This document shows, piece by piece, positions 10,590 through 21,103 of a stretch of 47,780 bases of DNA. The stretch is from Nemertoderma westbladi. Its lineage: Eukaryota > Xenacoelomorpha > Nemertodermatida > Nemertodermatidae. The DNA lies in assembly GCA_032718475.1 (NCBI GenBank), contig JAUCBJ010005695.1, positions 1 to 47,780 on the forward strand, given 5' to 3'. The translations under genes and the position numbers were made by a program. The notes beneath the pieces were generated by a model. That model was not told where the DNA came from. It did no database searches and was given only the letters and a program-made list of their open reading frames with translations. Position 1 is the stretch's first letter. Each line of letters begins with the position of its first letter.

Positions 10590-11747
10590 TTAACCCCTTA
10601 GAGCCTATGACGTCCAGTGCATGTCACCACGGACAACACTAAGACGTGCAGTGGACGTCATGCTGGAATACATGTTTTATTGGAAGGCTCTTGGTCTAGG
10701 TATACTGGTGGACAGTATTAAAGACATTTAGTGCTCTTCATGGGAAAAAATCCATTCTGTACTGTAGATAGGCTGTATTGTAGACTGTATTATCAATGTT
10801 AGGTTTATGGCGTAATGCCAACCACAGTACAGTAGTACAGACTGACAGTAAGACCGACAGACAGATAGACTAGATTTATGTAAACGTGTAAACTGACGTC
10901 AGAAATGAAATCAGCAATCCTTAAAACCCCCATAGCGGGAATGTTGGTTAGTTAGTATACTTTCTTAAGTTTTGACAGACTGACTGACAGAAAGACCGAC
11001 AGCCAGACAGACTAGATTTATTAAACGTGAAAACTGACATCTGAAATGAAATCAGCACCCATTAAAACCCCCATAACGAGAATGTTAGTTAGTTTGTATT
11101 CTTTTTTAAGTTTTGACAGACTGACTGACTGACAGAAAGACCGACAAACAGACAGACTAGATTTATGTAAACCTGAAAACTGACATCAGAAATGAAATCA
11201 GCACCCCTTAAAACCCCCATAGCGAGAATGTTAGTTAATTTGAATTATTTTTTATGTTTTGACAGACTGACTAACAGAATGACCGACAGACAGACAGACT
11301 AGATTTATGTAAGCGTGAAAACTGACATCAGAAATGTAATCAGCACCCCCATAGCGAGAATGTTAGCGACAAGTTTTAATTATTAACCATATTTCGTAAG
11401 ATATATTTTAAAACATTTATTTATTAATAAAGCAATAACTGAATAACCAGATAACGGAAAGACAAACCGAATTGAAACTTTTAATTACTAATAATAATTG
11501 TGGTGAGAGGTGATGGAAATCAAGAATATATGTTATGTTATGGTAGGCACAGGCAAATGAATTTATGTCTGTTGAGATGTATTGAAGGAGCACTATTCCT
11601 TCTACAAGACTACTACAGTTATGTCCTTGTGTGCTAGCCTAGGGACTGGCTTGGTCAATGACTTTAGCTTGCCTTGTTAGTAATGTACAACTTCAATAAA
11701 TATTATTGGGCACGGCTGCCCTTGCCATGCCTTAGGCTCTATGGGGG
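10590..11747. mobile_element. Candidate piggyBac-like non-autonomous DNA transposon
   Basis: The left end reads TTAA then CCCCTTAGAGCCTATGACG. The right end, reverse-complemented, reads CCCCCATAGAGCCTAAGGCA. These are similar short inverted ends starting with C runs, and a left TTAA is the piggyBac target site. The right flank is not TTAA, so the call is weak. The interior has no transposase and is dominated by ~140-bp tandem repeats. Confidence 0.35.
10837..11368 (+). repeat. Four-unit ~140-bp tandem repeat
   Basis: Units begin with ACAGACTGAC at about 10837, 10975, 11116 and 11262; the last is truncated. Each carries a GACCGACAG run, CTAGATTTATGTAAA, AAACTGAC, GAAATGAAATCAGCA, AAAACCCCCATA and GAATGTTAGTTAGTT. 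Unit length varies from 138 to 146 bp, mainly in the GACAGACTGACT part, which is itself a short repeat. Confidence 0.85.
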
Positions 11748-12318
11748 AGAATGGAATCAGCGTATGAATTTACAATGTTAATTATGTTTAAATCAATGAA
11801 AAATACCTTTATTAACGCAAATCACTTGAAAAAATAAAAAACTATAATGGAATGGGGTACATGGATTCCAGATATCTAATTTCTGTGCAAAATAACTTTA
11901 ATCGTATGGTGCTAAATAATTAATTTCCATGGAGAGACCGTTCAAAATGACTCAACCATACAATTTAGCTGAAGAAATTAATTTAGATTATGGCTTCCGA
12001 CATTTATGGCTTCCGACACACACACACACAGACTTTTGAAAAACGGCCATAGTATAATTATATCAGTTCGCTGATAGCTCGCCATTCGTGTCTCGCCCCA
12101 CAACAATTCTAGCTCCTGATTCGTTGTTTCCAATTTTATATCAACGTTTCCCGGGCTTACTCTATTTATAATAGTAAAATGTGTTATATAGGTTGTTTTA
12201 AAAAAAAATTCTTTATCATGGAGTCTATGCAAAACTGGCATATAGGTGGTTTTGAAACGATAAATATCTCAGTTATACGTGGGAGTAATACTGTAAACAT
12301 AAAGAAATGCAGAAATCA

Positions 12319-12335
12319 CCATTTTGGCCAAAATG
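12319..12335. repeat. Perfect palindrome inside a dispersed-repeat region
   Basis: CATTTTGGCCAAAATG is self-complementary. It lies between two direct repeats of GCATATAGGTGGTTT (near 12238 and 12334), the second of which leads into the dispersed AAAATGAAAGGGACGAATT repeat shared with 6262. This is probably transposon sequence. Confidence 0.5.
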
Positions 12336-12429
12336 GCATATAGGTGGTTTCAAAATGAAAGGGACGAATTATTTTTGTGAATTTTACTTTCTTGAGCAGC
12401 AAACTTTCGTGAGCTACTGTAAAACTGTT

Positions 12430-13136
12430 CAGAAAACTGTTCACCAGATAGGCCATCCCAGTCACCTCATTGGGACTGAAACTCACAGAATTTCGGGTTT
12501 CAATCACCACACGCCTCAGCTGCAAAGTAACCGAGCCCCACAGTTGCTCCCTGTGTGGATCCAATGTCCCATCCAAGATAAACTCCACAGTCTGTCTTGC
12601 GTGAGGAGTGCCCCGAGTTTGCCTTGCCACTCTTTGTTGAACGACATAGTGTGGCACACAGTGGAAACCTGTGGGGTTCCCTCCACATGTTCCTATACAG
12701 GTTCCCCGACACACTGGGGAAGCTTGTCGATGTCATTACCCTCGTCCTGTGGCGCCGTGGGTTGATCATGACTTGGGATGTGACTGTCGTCGATCCCCTA
12801 ACCCAAGTCATATTGCCCAGAGACCAGTGGCAGGCCGCCATGCAGTTGAGGAGGCGGATAACTTAAAGATCAGGAAATATAATGAACTGATCGACCAAAG
12901 CTACCTTACCTACCTCTTCTACCCAGTGGCCTTTGAGACCTTCGGTCGCCCTGGCCCTGAAATGGCTGCATTCCTAAAAGAGGTTGAAAACTGCATCCGA
13001 GCATTCACCCAGGTGCCCCACTCCCAAATGTTTCTTCTCCAACGACTCCCCATTCTCCTTCTGATCGGCAACACAGCCTCCATCCAGGGTACCATGTACC
13101 ATGCCCTCTCTGACGGCCTCTATAACGTCCTACCTC
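12430..13136 (+). pseudogene. C-terminal remnant of a non-LTR retrotransposon, possibly of PD-(D/E)XK-like type
   Basis: Fragments in two frames share the pattern of a C-terminal domain I recognise from invertebrate LINE-like proteins: CSLCGSN as a Cys pair near 12555, WDVTVVDPLTQ near 12775, a Lys-rich helix, then YPVAFETFGRPGPEM near 12925. It continues AFTQVPHSQMFLLQRLP. Stops and frame changes at ~12600 and ~12865 break it. The D-V-x-V and ET-F-G motifs with an intervening Lys resemble a restriction-like nuclease core, but this is inference. A C18 run ends the block. Confidence 0.4.
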
Positions 13137-13140
13137 CTCA

Positions 13141-13158
13141 CCCCCCCCCCCCCCCCCC
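13141..13158. repeat. C18 homopolymer
   Basis: Eighteen consecutive C follow the LINE remnant. It is one of four long C/G tracts in the window. Confidence 0.9.
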
Positions 13159-13199
13159 GCACCAGTTAAGAACACATGGGGATAGATTAGACAGACTTT

Positions 13200-14790
13200 A
13201 GCTTTATATTTATATTTTTTTTTATTAATTCATTTATGCTATTTTATATTTACTGAATAAGATTCAGTCAACCTTTGATGGAAATGATTTTATGTATTTA
13301 CTGCATGCATATACTAAAATTCGTAATTATATTTACATGCTCCGTATACCGACAGGGGGGCATAGGGTTGGTCATTTCAATCAAATTGGCTTCATTTATA
13401 TCAACATCATATCTTTTAATAATTATTATCCATACCTTAAATAGGGTCACCATCAATCCACTAGTATTTGCTACTCTGATTGTGTTCAATAAATATCGCA
13501 ATTTCAACATTTCAAATACAATTTAATCATTGTTCATTCAACATATTGCAAACATATATTTGAGTTGTTATACAGCTCCTCATAGTTGTTATAACTGATG
13601 AATTTCCCCATTTAGTACTGGGGAACTTTGTCACCTTGCTGTACACCAGCCAAGATTGAGAAGAACTCAGTTTAACATTCTGGCAAGACTATAGGCCTAC
13701 CTCAGTTTCAGTGTCACACTGTAACATCCCATTGTCAGACAGAATTACTTCTGGTATTACATTAGTTAAAAAAAAAAAAAAAAAAAAATATTTGTTAATT
13801 TTTTTAATTTGTTATATTAGTTAAACTCTTAGGATTTGCAGTATTTTTTCTCTTTGGATGATTTAAATTTATTTTGGTACTTAGTTTCTCAATTTCTATA
13901 TAGAATCATTCTGTTGTTTATTTAGGCAGCAACCACAAAGAGAATCATTTCAAATGTCAGATCATTTCAGATGTTTGCTGCTTCTGAACATCGACAGTTG
14001 TTCCTTGTGGTACATAATGCGATGATACCTCCAAGGTACTTTCTTCATTATCTTTAATCATTTATCTGCTTAATTATTTAACTGTAATTAAAATCAGGAT
14101 GAAATTGCCCGTGTTTAGATCTTTGGTTTCCATCGAGCACTTTCACATTGTGATGATCAATAATATCCCGCAATGATTTTCTGTTATCATTTTTGTTTTT
14201 GTGATGTTAACAAATAATGAAACACTGGATTCCATCCTATAAAATAATTGTGTGCTTTGAAAGTTATGAAAGATATAGTATTCAAGATCAACAGGCAACA
14301 GCACCAACACAATGACAAATAAATGGTGCAAATAACACATTTTGGTTGGGAATAGTTCGTATGGTTGGTTCTAGTTCCAAAAAGTTGGCGCTAGTACCAA
14401 AAAGTTGGTGTTAGTTACTAAGAAGATTACGTAATACTTATTGTTTGTTGTTAATCACAACAAGCCAATTAAGGCTATTGTTGAAAGCAAAGTAGTACCA
14501 TCTGCACGCTACAATACCGGAGTATATAATATTTAGAAATTTATATTATTATTATTTTATATAACATTTAGAAAATAAATACATAGGTGAGCCCAGTACG
14601 TAAAGTAGGAACATATTATATATACATAATAAAAATCTATACCGAAGAACTTCCAACACATACTCACTCACACCACAAACATTCAACACACGTAATACGT
14701 ACTAACTAGGTTTTAGCCTCCAGTCGTAATTTAAAGGTGTGGTATAAAAACACACCAAACTGCTTAATTTTGCAATCCGACGTCAGACTG
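13200..14790. other. Intergenic stretch, no gene seen
   Basis: AT-rich sequence with an A-run at ~13769-13788 and a short ~21-bp partial repeat with AGTACCAAAAAGTTGG at 14365-14425. The ORFs here have no recognisable domain. Confidence 0.5.
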
Positions 14791-14799
14791 AGGAGTTCA

Positions 14800-15480
14800 A
14801 GAAATTTGACCGATGAAGGATTTCTATGATATCTTACTGCCAAAATTGAATGCGTAGATCATGATAGAGCGGTCATTTAAGTACAAAGTGGTATTCATCC
14901 TCCACTTCTTGGAGATTACAGAGCTGGCATAATCTATCGTTACGCGGTACATTATGCCAACGTCCGTATTCAATTTGTAGATCATGTGAGAAACACCTTA
15001 CGCGGCTCACAGTCTTACACAGTGTAGGGTAACCACTAAGTGAGTTTAAGTAGTTTTCCGCCCCAAACACCCTCTTGAAATACCAAATACCCTTGGAAGA
15101 ATTTTCTATCGCACTCCACCAAGACTGGATGAAGTTATCCTGTAATGTACGTTCTAGAGATTTAGAAAACATTTTATTACAGCTGACCGACTGGTTGTCC
15201 CATGCCCAACTTTTACCAGACATATTAAGCAGATCGCGCAGACCAGAAACCCAGATGAATGAAAGTGAAAATCAATGAAAGTCAGACAGTCCTGAAGTAG
15301 CATAAGATAAGCCTGCTTGACTAAAAGCGAATCTGGTAAATTAATAATTTTAATCCAATATTTTACTATACGAATTTCCCTAGACAATGCTAGTGGGAAT
15401 ACTCCAGTTTCACCATAACTCATGAAGTTAGGTGTTCCGGACTTTACCCCCAATAACCGTTTTAGAAATTTAAGTTGAAC
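14800..15480 (-). pseudogene. C-terminal tail of a Jockey/CR1-like LINE
   Basis: Two minus-strand frames (15154-15453, then 14873-15223) together give the standard C-terminus of many invertebrate LINE proteins: GVKSGTPNFMSYGETGVFPL, then RIVKYWIKI, then IEYGRWHNVPRNDRLCQLC and DEYHFVLK. The Cys that normally follows VLK is replaced by a TGA stop; after it the frame continues PLYHDLRIQFW, as expected in intact relatives. A frameshift separates the two parts. The RT core is absent. This is a different family from LINE-A, with an unrelated C-terminal domain. Confidence 0.65.
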
Positions 15481-15529
15481 TCGTTCGCAATCTGGAGCGC
15501 TGTGAAAACCCCAGATTTACTCCAGATAC

Positions 15530-16335
15530 TATACTGATTGTGGAAACTCATTGATCTCGATTAAGAGACTGCTAGGCAGTAACCAGAATTGGTTATTTAT
15601 AGTTGTGGTGTGGGACCATGTAGCCCATGGTCCCACAACCTTTACAAGACACATTTTGAAAATTCAGCAAACATCTCACTGATCTAGACTTTGTTAATGA
15701 CTTAGGAAATTGAGGTACTAGAGGAAAACCAAAAGGTTTTTGTGCACTGGAGCAAAATGCTTCTAGTGGTGGACGTTTTATTAATTCCAAGGATAATTTT
15801 GAAAACTAACATCGACATCAACAGTCCTCAGGAAATTTCTGATCATAAAAGCATTATCTCTAATGATGGTATGCTAAGGATGTGTGGATGACTTTTGCTA
15901 CTTGAGGTCATGGATCAGTAAGTGAGGCGAACAACACCTTTAAAACGTAAGGGGAAGGCAAGGGCAACATTGAACGATCTATCCAGGATTTGGAAGTCAC
16001 ATAGAATTCAATGGAATCTTAAGGTCCAATTATTATAGAGGCATTATAACTGGTATTCATGTAGAGGAATTGGTTCTGGGATCTAACTACTACTGACACC
16101 CTTATCTGTAGGGCGCATAGAAAGTACAACACCTCTCCAACCAGCCGCTATACAGCATTGGAGGTGTCTCATTGTCTCTACCAAGCCTGACATGTGATCA
16201 AAACCAGTTTTCCTGAGCATTGTTTTCACAGTGAGGACCAGCACAGCACGTGCACGATCTTGTCTTTGGTGGAATCATAAAGATGATAAAGCAGTTTGGC
16301 ATTCTGTGATTTCTGACATTTTCTTATTCGGAGGT
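15530..16335 (+). pseudogene. Highly decayed LINE-A copy
   Basis: Nucleotide similarity to the LINE-A copy at 6840 is scattered: CTCATTGATCTCGATT, then GAGACTGCT, then CTGATCTAGACTTTGTTAATGA (the FADD region), GATTTGGAAGTCACATAGAATT, AAGGTCCAATTATT and GTGAGGACCAGC. Large internal deletions remove most of the RT between the FRGISL and FADD blocks. No long frame survives. It ends shortly after the region matching DQPVHNLVLW, so the 3' tail is missing. Confidence 0.65.
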
Positions 16336-16768
16336 TGACCATTAGTGTCAGAATCCAAGATCATAAGTTGTAATTTAAGTGGCTTGGATTATCTCCTCCC
16401 TTTTAATATTACGTTTGTTAATGTTTTTGTATAAAACAACATTTATTGTATTTGTATGGCACATTACATTGTGCTTCTTGTACAATATTCAAACATTTCT
16501 AGCTACTAAACAAACTCGTACTGTATATAATGTTTATCCTATTTAAATTAAGCAAGATAATTCGAAACTAAGCCATATATGGGCCCATTGATGTGGACAG
16601 TTTAATTAAATGACTGGGTATTTTATAATGTATATCATATATGACATATGATCTATATATAGTAGTAGAAAGACTCATGAGGTAATAAATATATCGAGAT
16701 TAAGTTAAATAAAACATAAAAAAAACCTCAGTAATAGACTCTTCATGTTTCTTCTCTTCTTCGCAGAC

Positions 16769-18124
16769 TCAGTATTGATATTGATATTCAAATTCATTTT
16801 TTGCAGCCAGGCTTAGATATACAACAAAATATACAACAATAACAATGAGAAATGATGCAGGAAAAAATATTCGGCTGAAGAAATCAATCTGTAATGAATA
16901 ATTTCCATTGGATTTTCGTTTTCTCTGTTGCATTATCGGTTTGGCTACTGACCTGAAAGGACTCTTATCTTCCAAACTACTGTTATCATTGTGTCGCACA
17001 CGGTGCTGTATTATCTGGTTTGCATGTCGTGATGTTCTATAGATTATAGGATTCAAATCTCCACTACTCTCGGTTGGTTCCTTATTGTTAACATTCGTAG
17101 TCCCCGTATTTGTCTCTGTGGCAAAGTAGCAAACAGCACTAAAAATTAAAAGTGCACCAAAAACGTACACAAAGCATATGGCAAAGTATACATCAATTGC
17201 TTTAACTTCACTGACTTTGGGCATTGAGTTAGCTGTTGATCCTACTAGTGTTATCAGCGACAGTACAGTGGTCACTGATATGGTTGCGCGTGCAGGTACT
17301 GACTTTGCTTTTATCCAAAATGACATCCAGGACAGCACAACAATAAGGGTGGCTGGTAGATAAATGCGAATGAGATAGTAGGTGAGTTGTCTGTGGAAGA
17401 CAAACACTACTTGAAGGTTTGAGAATTGTCCTGTAGAGAAATTCAGTGAATATTCTTTTGTACTGAAACCTCTTAAGGAAAATTGAGAGAGTTTAAGATT
17501 TGCCACTGGCTCTACTGCGCTTTCATTCTTGTTTTTACTTCTTTTCCACTTCAAGCGAACGTGGTCTGTTGTATAGCCATAATTTTCCATATGCAAATGA
17601 CATGACTGATAATCCATAGGAAAATATGATAACGACATAGGGCATTTGGATATAACCGTAACTCTTGCGCTGTAGAGGATTTCACCAGTTGGGTATATAC
17701 GTAGCAACACATTAGGTGTCATGACGTCATGCTTGGCAGATAGTAAAGATTCAGGGAAATAGGTGTCTGGCAACCACAGTTGAGAAAGAAATGATGAAGA
17801 TATTGCCAATGGTTCCCCATCAGTTGTTGTGGCATTGAATGCAAGACGAGGGTCAGTCCAGTACTGTCGTAAAGCAAAGTCGATTCTGAAGTTCATATCT
17901 GTTTCACTGATTGGCCCCATAGCATCAGCACTGATGGTAACCCAAACATCCAGAGGCCGTTCATAAAGATAAGGACGAAGGCGATTGTCATAGCCTATGA
18001 GGAGAGAGTCTAATAAACTACTCAAATGGTGTCTATTTTCTGCCGAGTTCACATTATTTAGATTGGAAGTAGCTAATGAGTTAATAGTGACAATTAATAT
18101 AAGCAATCGACATAATGAATACAT
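16769..18124 (-). CDS. Cys-loop ligand-gated chloride channel subunit, GABA-A/glycine-receptor-like (copy 1)
   Basis: The single uninterrupted frame encodes 451 residues, the usual subunit length. Residues 1-19 look like a signal peptide. The ligand-binding domain has loop A WLPDTYF at 117-123, the Cys-loop C161-C175 with 13 residues between and FPMD inside, loop B MENYGYTT at 179-186, and loop C NFSTGQF at 229-234. M1 is ~251-272. M2 begins with PAR at 277-279, the signature of anion selectivity, and has TTVLSL with the gate Leu. M3 is ~308-334, followed by a basic M3-M4 loop of ~80 residues and M4 ~417-440. YGYTT and the loop C pattern are closest to GABA-A beta/RDL-type subunits, so GABA is a likely ligand, but this is inference. 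It would form pentamers in the plasma membrane. No introns interrupt the frame. A paralogue lies at 34040-35407. Confidence 0.93.
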   Translation of the reverse strand: MYSLCRLLILIVTINSLATSNLNNVNSAENRHHLSSLLDSLLIGYDNRLRPYLYERPLDVWVTISADAMGPISETDMNFRIDFALRQYWTDPRLAFNATTTDGEPLAISSSFLSQLWLPDTYFPESLLSAKHDVMTPNVLLRIYPTGEILYSARVTVISKCPMSLSYFPMDYQSCHLHMENYGYTTDHVRLKWKRSKNKNESAVEPVANLKLSQFSLRGFSTKEYSLNFSTGQFSNLQVVFVFHRQLTYYLIRIYLPATLIVVLSWMSFWIKAKSVPARATISVTTVLSLITLVGSTANSMPKVSEVKAIDVYFAICFVYVFGALLIFSAVCYFATETNTGTTNVNNKEPTESSGDLNPIIYRTSRHANQIIQHRVRHNDNSSLEDKSPFRSVAKPIMQQRKRKSNGNYSLQIDFFSRIFFPASFLIVIVVYFVVYLSLAAKNEFEYQYQY

Positions 18125-20036
18125 ATTATAGAATTAGGTTAACGAGGAAATACACAATCATAAAAACCTATTTAAATTACCGGTATGTGTAGAATGAGGA
18201 GACAGGGGAGGGGGGGAACTAGAGGCAAAACCCGCCTTGGCGAATAAAAATCCCGCCTCAATGTTAAATTCGCAATTTAGGGAAAGGAGCAGGTTATAGT
18301 GGCACGTTATTTTAACCAAATCAATAAACGAAACACTATAGAACTGGTTATAGTTTTATTTTTGAAAGTAATCGTCTGTTATTGCGTCCAGCCCCCCCCC
18401 CCCCCCCCCCCATATCTGAGAATGAAAGTAGAGACTATAGAATAAACATTTTTTTTTTTTTTTTTTTATTTATTTTTTTTTGGTGTTAAAATATTGGTGA
18501 GGGGGGCTTATTTTCCGGTTGATAAATTATTATTGAAAATTACCACACCACTATATGTTTTAAATATTTTAATCGATTCACGTTGTGCAAAATACCAAAA
18601 TTAGGGGAAATAAAAATTTGGGACACATTTCGAAAATAAATTTATATTTTGGTTGTATTTCCCCACTCCTTTTTAGTTTTTTGCGAAACAAATTGCCATA
18701 TTTTCCATTTATATTCTATTATATATAAAGGCAACTGGGTGTAACTAAAATTCAAGCTCGTTATTAGTGACGTGCATCACTTATATAGGGGGCTGAAGTA
18801 GACAGGATGTAGTATGTAATTGGTGAACATAACATAAAAAACACTGATAATAACACTGATTCGATCCTCGTACAAGTTACTGACTACTGTAGTCTAGTTA
18901 CTTACTACTGTAGTATAGTTACTTACTCTAGTCAAAGTACAAGAACACAACCTTATACTAATTCTAGGTGACATTTTATTTCGATAAAATATATTAATAA
19001 TCTTACAATAGTAATCCTATCATCATGTACTCTTCTGTTTTAAGCTATGTGGTCGTTCAATGTTTCACGTCTGAGCTCTTAAATGCCTCACTATATTATC
19101 CATTTACAAACAGGAGCACTTTTTACACCTGTTTGTTATTATGTTATGTTAACGGAGCTGAGGATAGTTCAACCTTGGGACTGCGTACTGCATCCACTCT
19201 GCCTCAACTGTATATGAAACGTTTGCATTTATGTTCAGCAAATAGTGATGTAGCAAAGATAAGTTTGATATCCAAATGGGATCGATATGTTCTTTATGGG
19301 GTTGTTGTGGGACACCATTATCTAACCATTCCAAAATTATCCAGTCATTTTTCTTATTTTATTAACAAGGAATAGTATAATGAGCGCAAACTTGAAAAAA
19401 GCCATATAGTTATAGTTCGAACGTTTCGATTTAATCAATAAACCATCTGCAGCGAGATAAAGGCAGTAAGTACACAGAAGTATAAACATGAATAATATAA
19501 TTATAGTTTGAAATGAACTGCAAAAAATCAAACATAATACTAATCAAATTAAATCAAATCAAATTTAAATGCAAAATAGAAATTTCAGAATTAAATTGGC
19601 ACCAAGTAGAGCAGATCATATCAGAATTTACAAATAGACTGACATTTTGGCTGCTGGCTGCCTGAGTGCTCTAGACTGCTTAGTAGTGCCTTCGGGCACC
19701 ATCCAATCCATAAAGTATGATCGTCAGGTCGGGCCTTCTCATCCAGAAATTCCTGCTACCATGTAACATATATGTAACCATAATGTACCATATATGCATA
19801 TGAACCATGTAACCATATATCAGTAACATTGTACAAACTTCATCAGCATATCTCTACTCCCCGTCTGTCTTGGTAGATGTTGGCTTTCCCCTCGCCCAAG
19901 AGATGGACACCCATACCTGGTTGCTGGCGTATGGGACTTGATCAGGCACAAGTTCATCAACCAATGTATGGTCAAGTTTTAGAATGCACCTTATTTCTAC
20001 AAACATTACAGTACATCCTACTGCAAATTGCACCTG
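18125..20036. other. Region upstream of receptor copy 1, no gene seen
   Basis: The first ~60 bp upstream of the receptor ATG show diverged similarity to the same place in copy 2, and may hold its promoter or 5' UTR. Beyond that there are simple repeats, including GTTACTTACTACTGTAGT near 18897. No coding frame is recognisable. Confidence 0.5.
18390..18480. repeat. C20 tract and T-rich run
   Basis: Twenty C at 18392-18411 and a T-rich run near 18450-18480 lie upstream of receptor copy 1. They are simple-sequence repeats. Confidence 0.85.
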
Positions 20037-20717
20037 CAAATAAAGTGGAGAGGGCTGCTAAGGAGGTTGGATTGCTACCAAGACCGAATTCATGACCTTT
20101 AATGTTGATGGAAACTTGACAACCATTGACAATAATCAACTAAGGAAGGTTGACGACTTCCAGTACCTTGGATCATGGATAGAGAGTAGCAAAAAGGACA
20201 TAGAAGTTAGGAAAGCAAAGGCTTGGGTAGCTCTATCAAAAATGGATACCATCTGGAAATCAGATCTCTCCAGGCACCTGAAGGCTAAGAGTTTTCGAGC
20301 CACAGTGGAGAGTGTATTTTTATACGGGGGTGAGACCTGGACACTGACTAAATCACTTGAACAACGAATCGATGATTGCTACACAAGACTACTAAGGGCA
20401 GCCCTAAACATCAGCTGGAGACAACACATGACAAACGCCGAGCTTTATGGTAAAATACCACCTGTATCAACCACCCTCTGTGAACGCAGATTAAGATTCA
20501 GTGGGCACTGCTGGCGAAGTAAAGACGAGGTCATACCAGATCTACTTTTCTGGCAACCAACTCATGGAAAGCGAAGTCGTGGACGACCGGCCATAACATA
20601 TATAGATCAACTTAAAAGGGATACTGAACTTGGGAGAAACGAAATTGCGACAACTATGGAGAATCGGGAAGCCTGTAAGGATCTCATTTCCACTGTCCAA
20701 GTTCGCTCGACCTAGTA
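20037..20717 (+). mobile_element. LINE-C, 5'-truncated non-LTR retrotransposon 3' end
   Basis: The frame at 20092-20715 encodes the C-terminal domain of a LINE related to but distinct from LINE-A: KVDDFQYLGSWIES, KAKAWVALSKMDTIWKS, SVFLYGGETWTLT, LRFSGHCWRSKDE and GKRSRGRPAITYIDQL, ending VQVRST then TAG repeats. The preceding frame, VERAAKEVGL at ~20046-20075, belongs to the same protein but is separated by a frameshift before TKTEFMTF. The RT core is absent, so this is a 5'-truncated insertion. The (TAG)n tail directly joins the minus-strand LINE-A fragment. Confidence 0.8.
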
Positions 20718-20731
20718 GTAGTAGTAGTAGT

Positions 20732-21103
20732 AAAGCTTTGCAGCAATCGGGATCAAAAGATCATTCTTGCACTTTTTGGAAACAGAGACCAACTTATTCG
20801 TTTTCTTTTCTTGAAGGACTATCTTCATTCTTTAGATGTCCATGATAATGGGGTGAATAAGATCCAAACACTCAGGAATTTTAAAGACCTCAAGGGGAAT
20901 ATGGGAATACCATATATTGGACTGACACGATTAGTCTTGATGTTCTTTGCAGTAGTCTTGATTTCAGAAATGGATAAAGTCACCAATGGAGACATATCTA
21001 TGAGTACAGACTCAGACATGTGATGTACCTCAAAGTTATCAGGCAATACCATGTAATTATTTAGAAGCTTCTCAAAGTGGGCCTTCCATCCAATGAGCAT
21101 TCA
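20732..21103 (-). pseudogene. LINE-A fragment, minus strand (part 1)
   Basis: On the minus strand this matches LINE-A from about 8185 to 8560: GWKAHFEKLLNN, VLPDNF, SESVL, IKTNR, and the region down to ATTGCTGCAAAGC. A spacer deletion and point changes break the frame after KTNR. It continues LINE-A collinearly from the fragment at 22195-22525, so the two are halves of one insertion split by the 21104-22194 segment. Confidence 0.75.

Noticed and set aside
12316-12841. Minus-strand ORFs opposite the 12.4-13.1 kb remnant
   Set aside because: The plus strand holds the recognisable LINE-like motifs; the minus frames are shadows.
19025-19375. 116-aa ORF upstream of LINE-C
   Set aside because: No recognisable motif and no support from context; it lies in AT-rich intergenic DNA.
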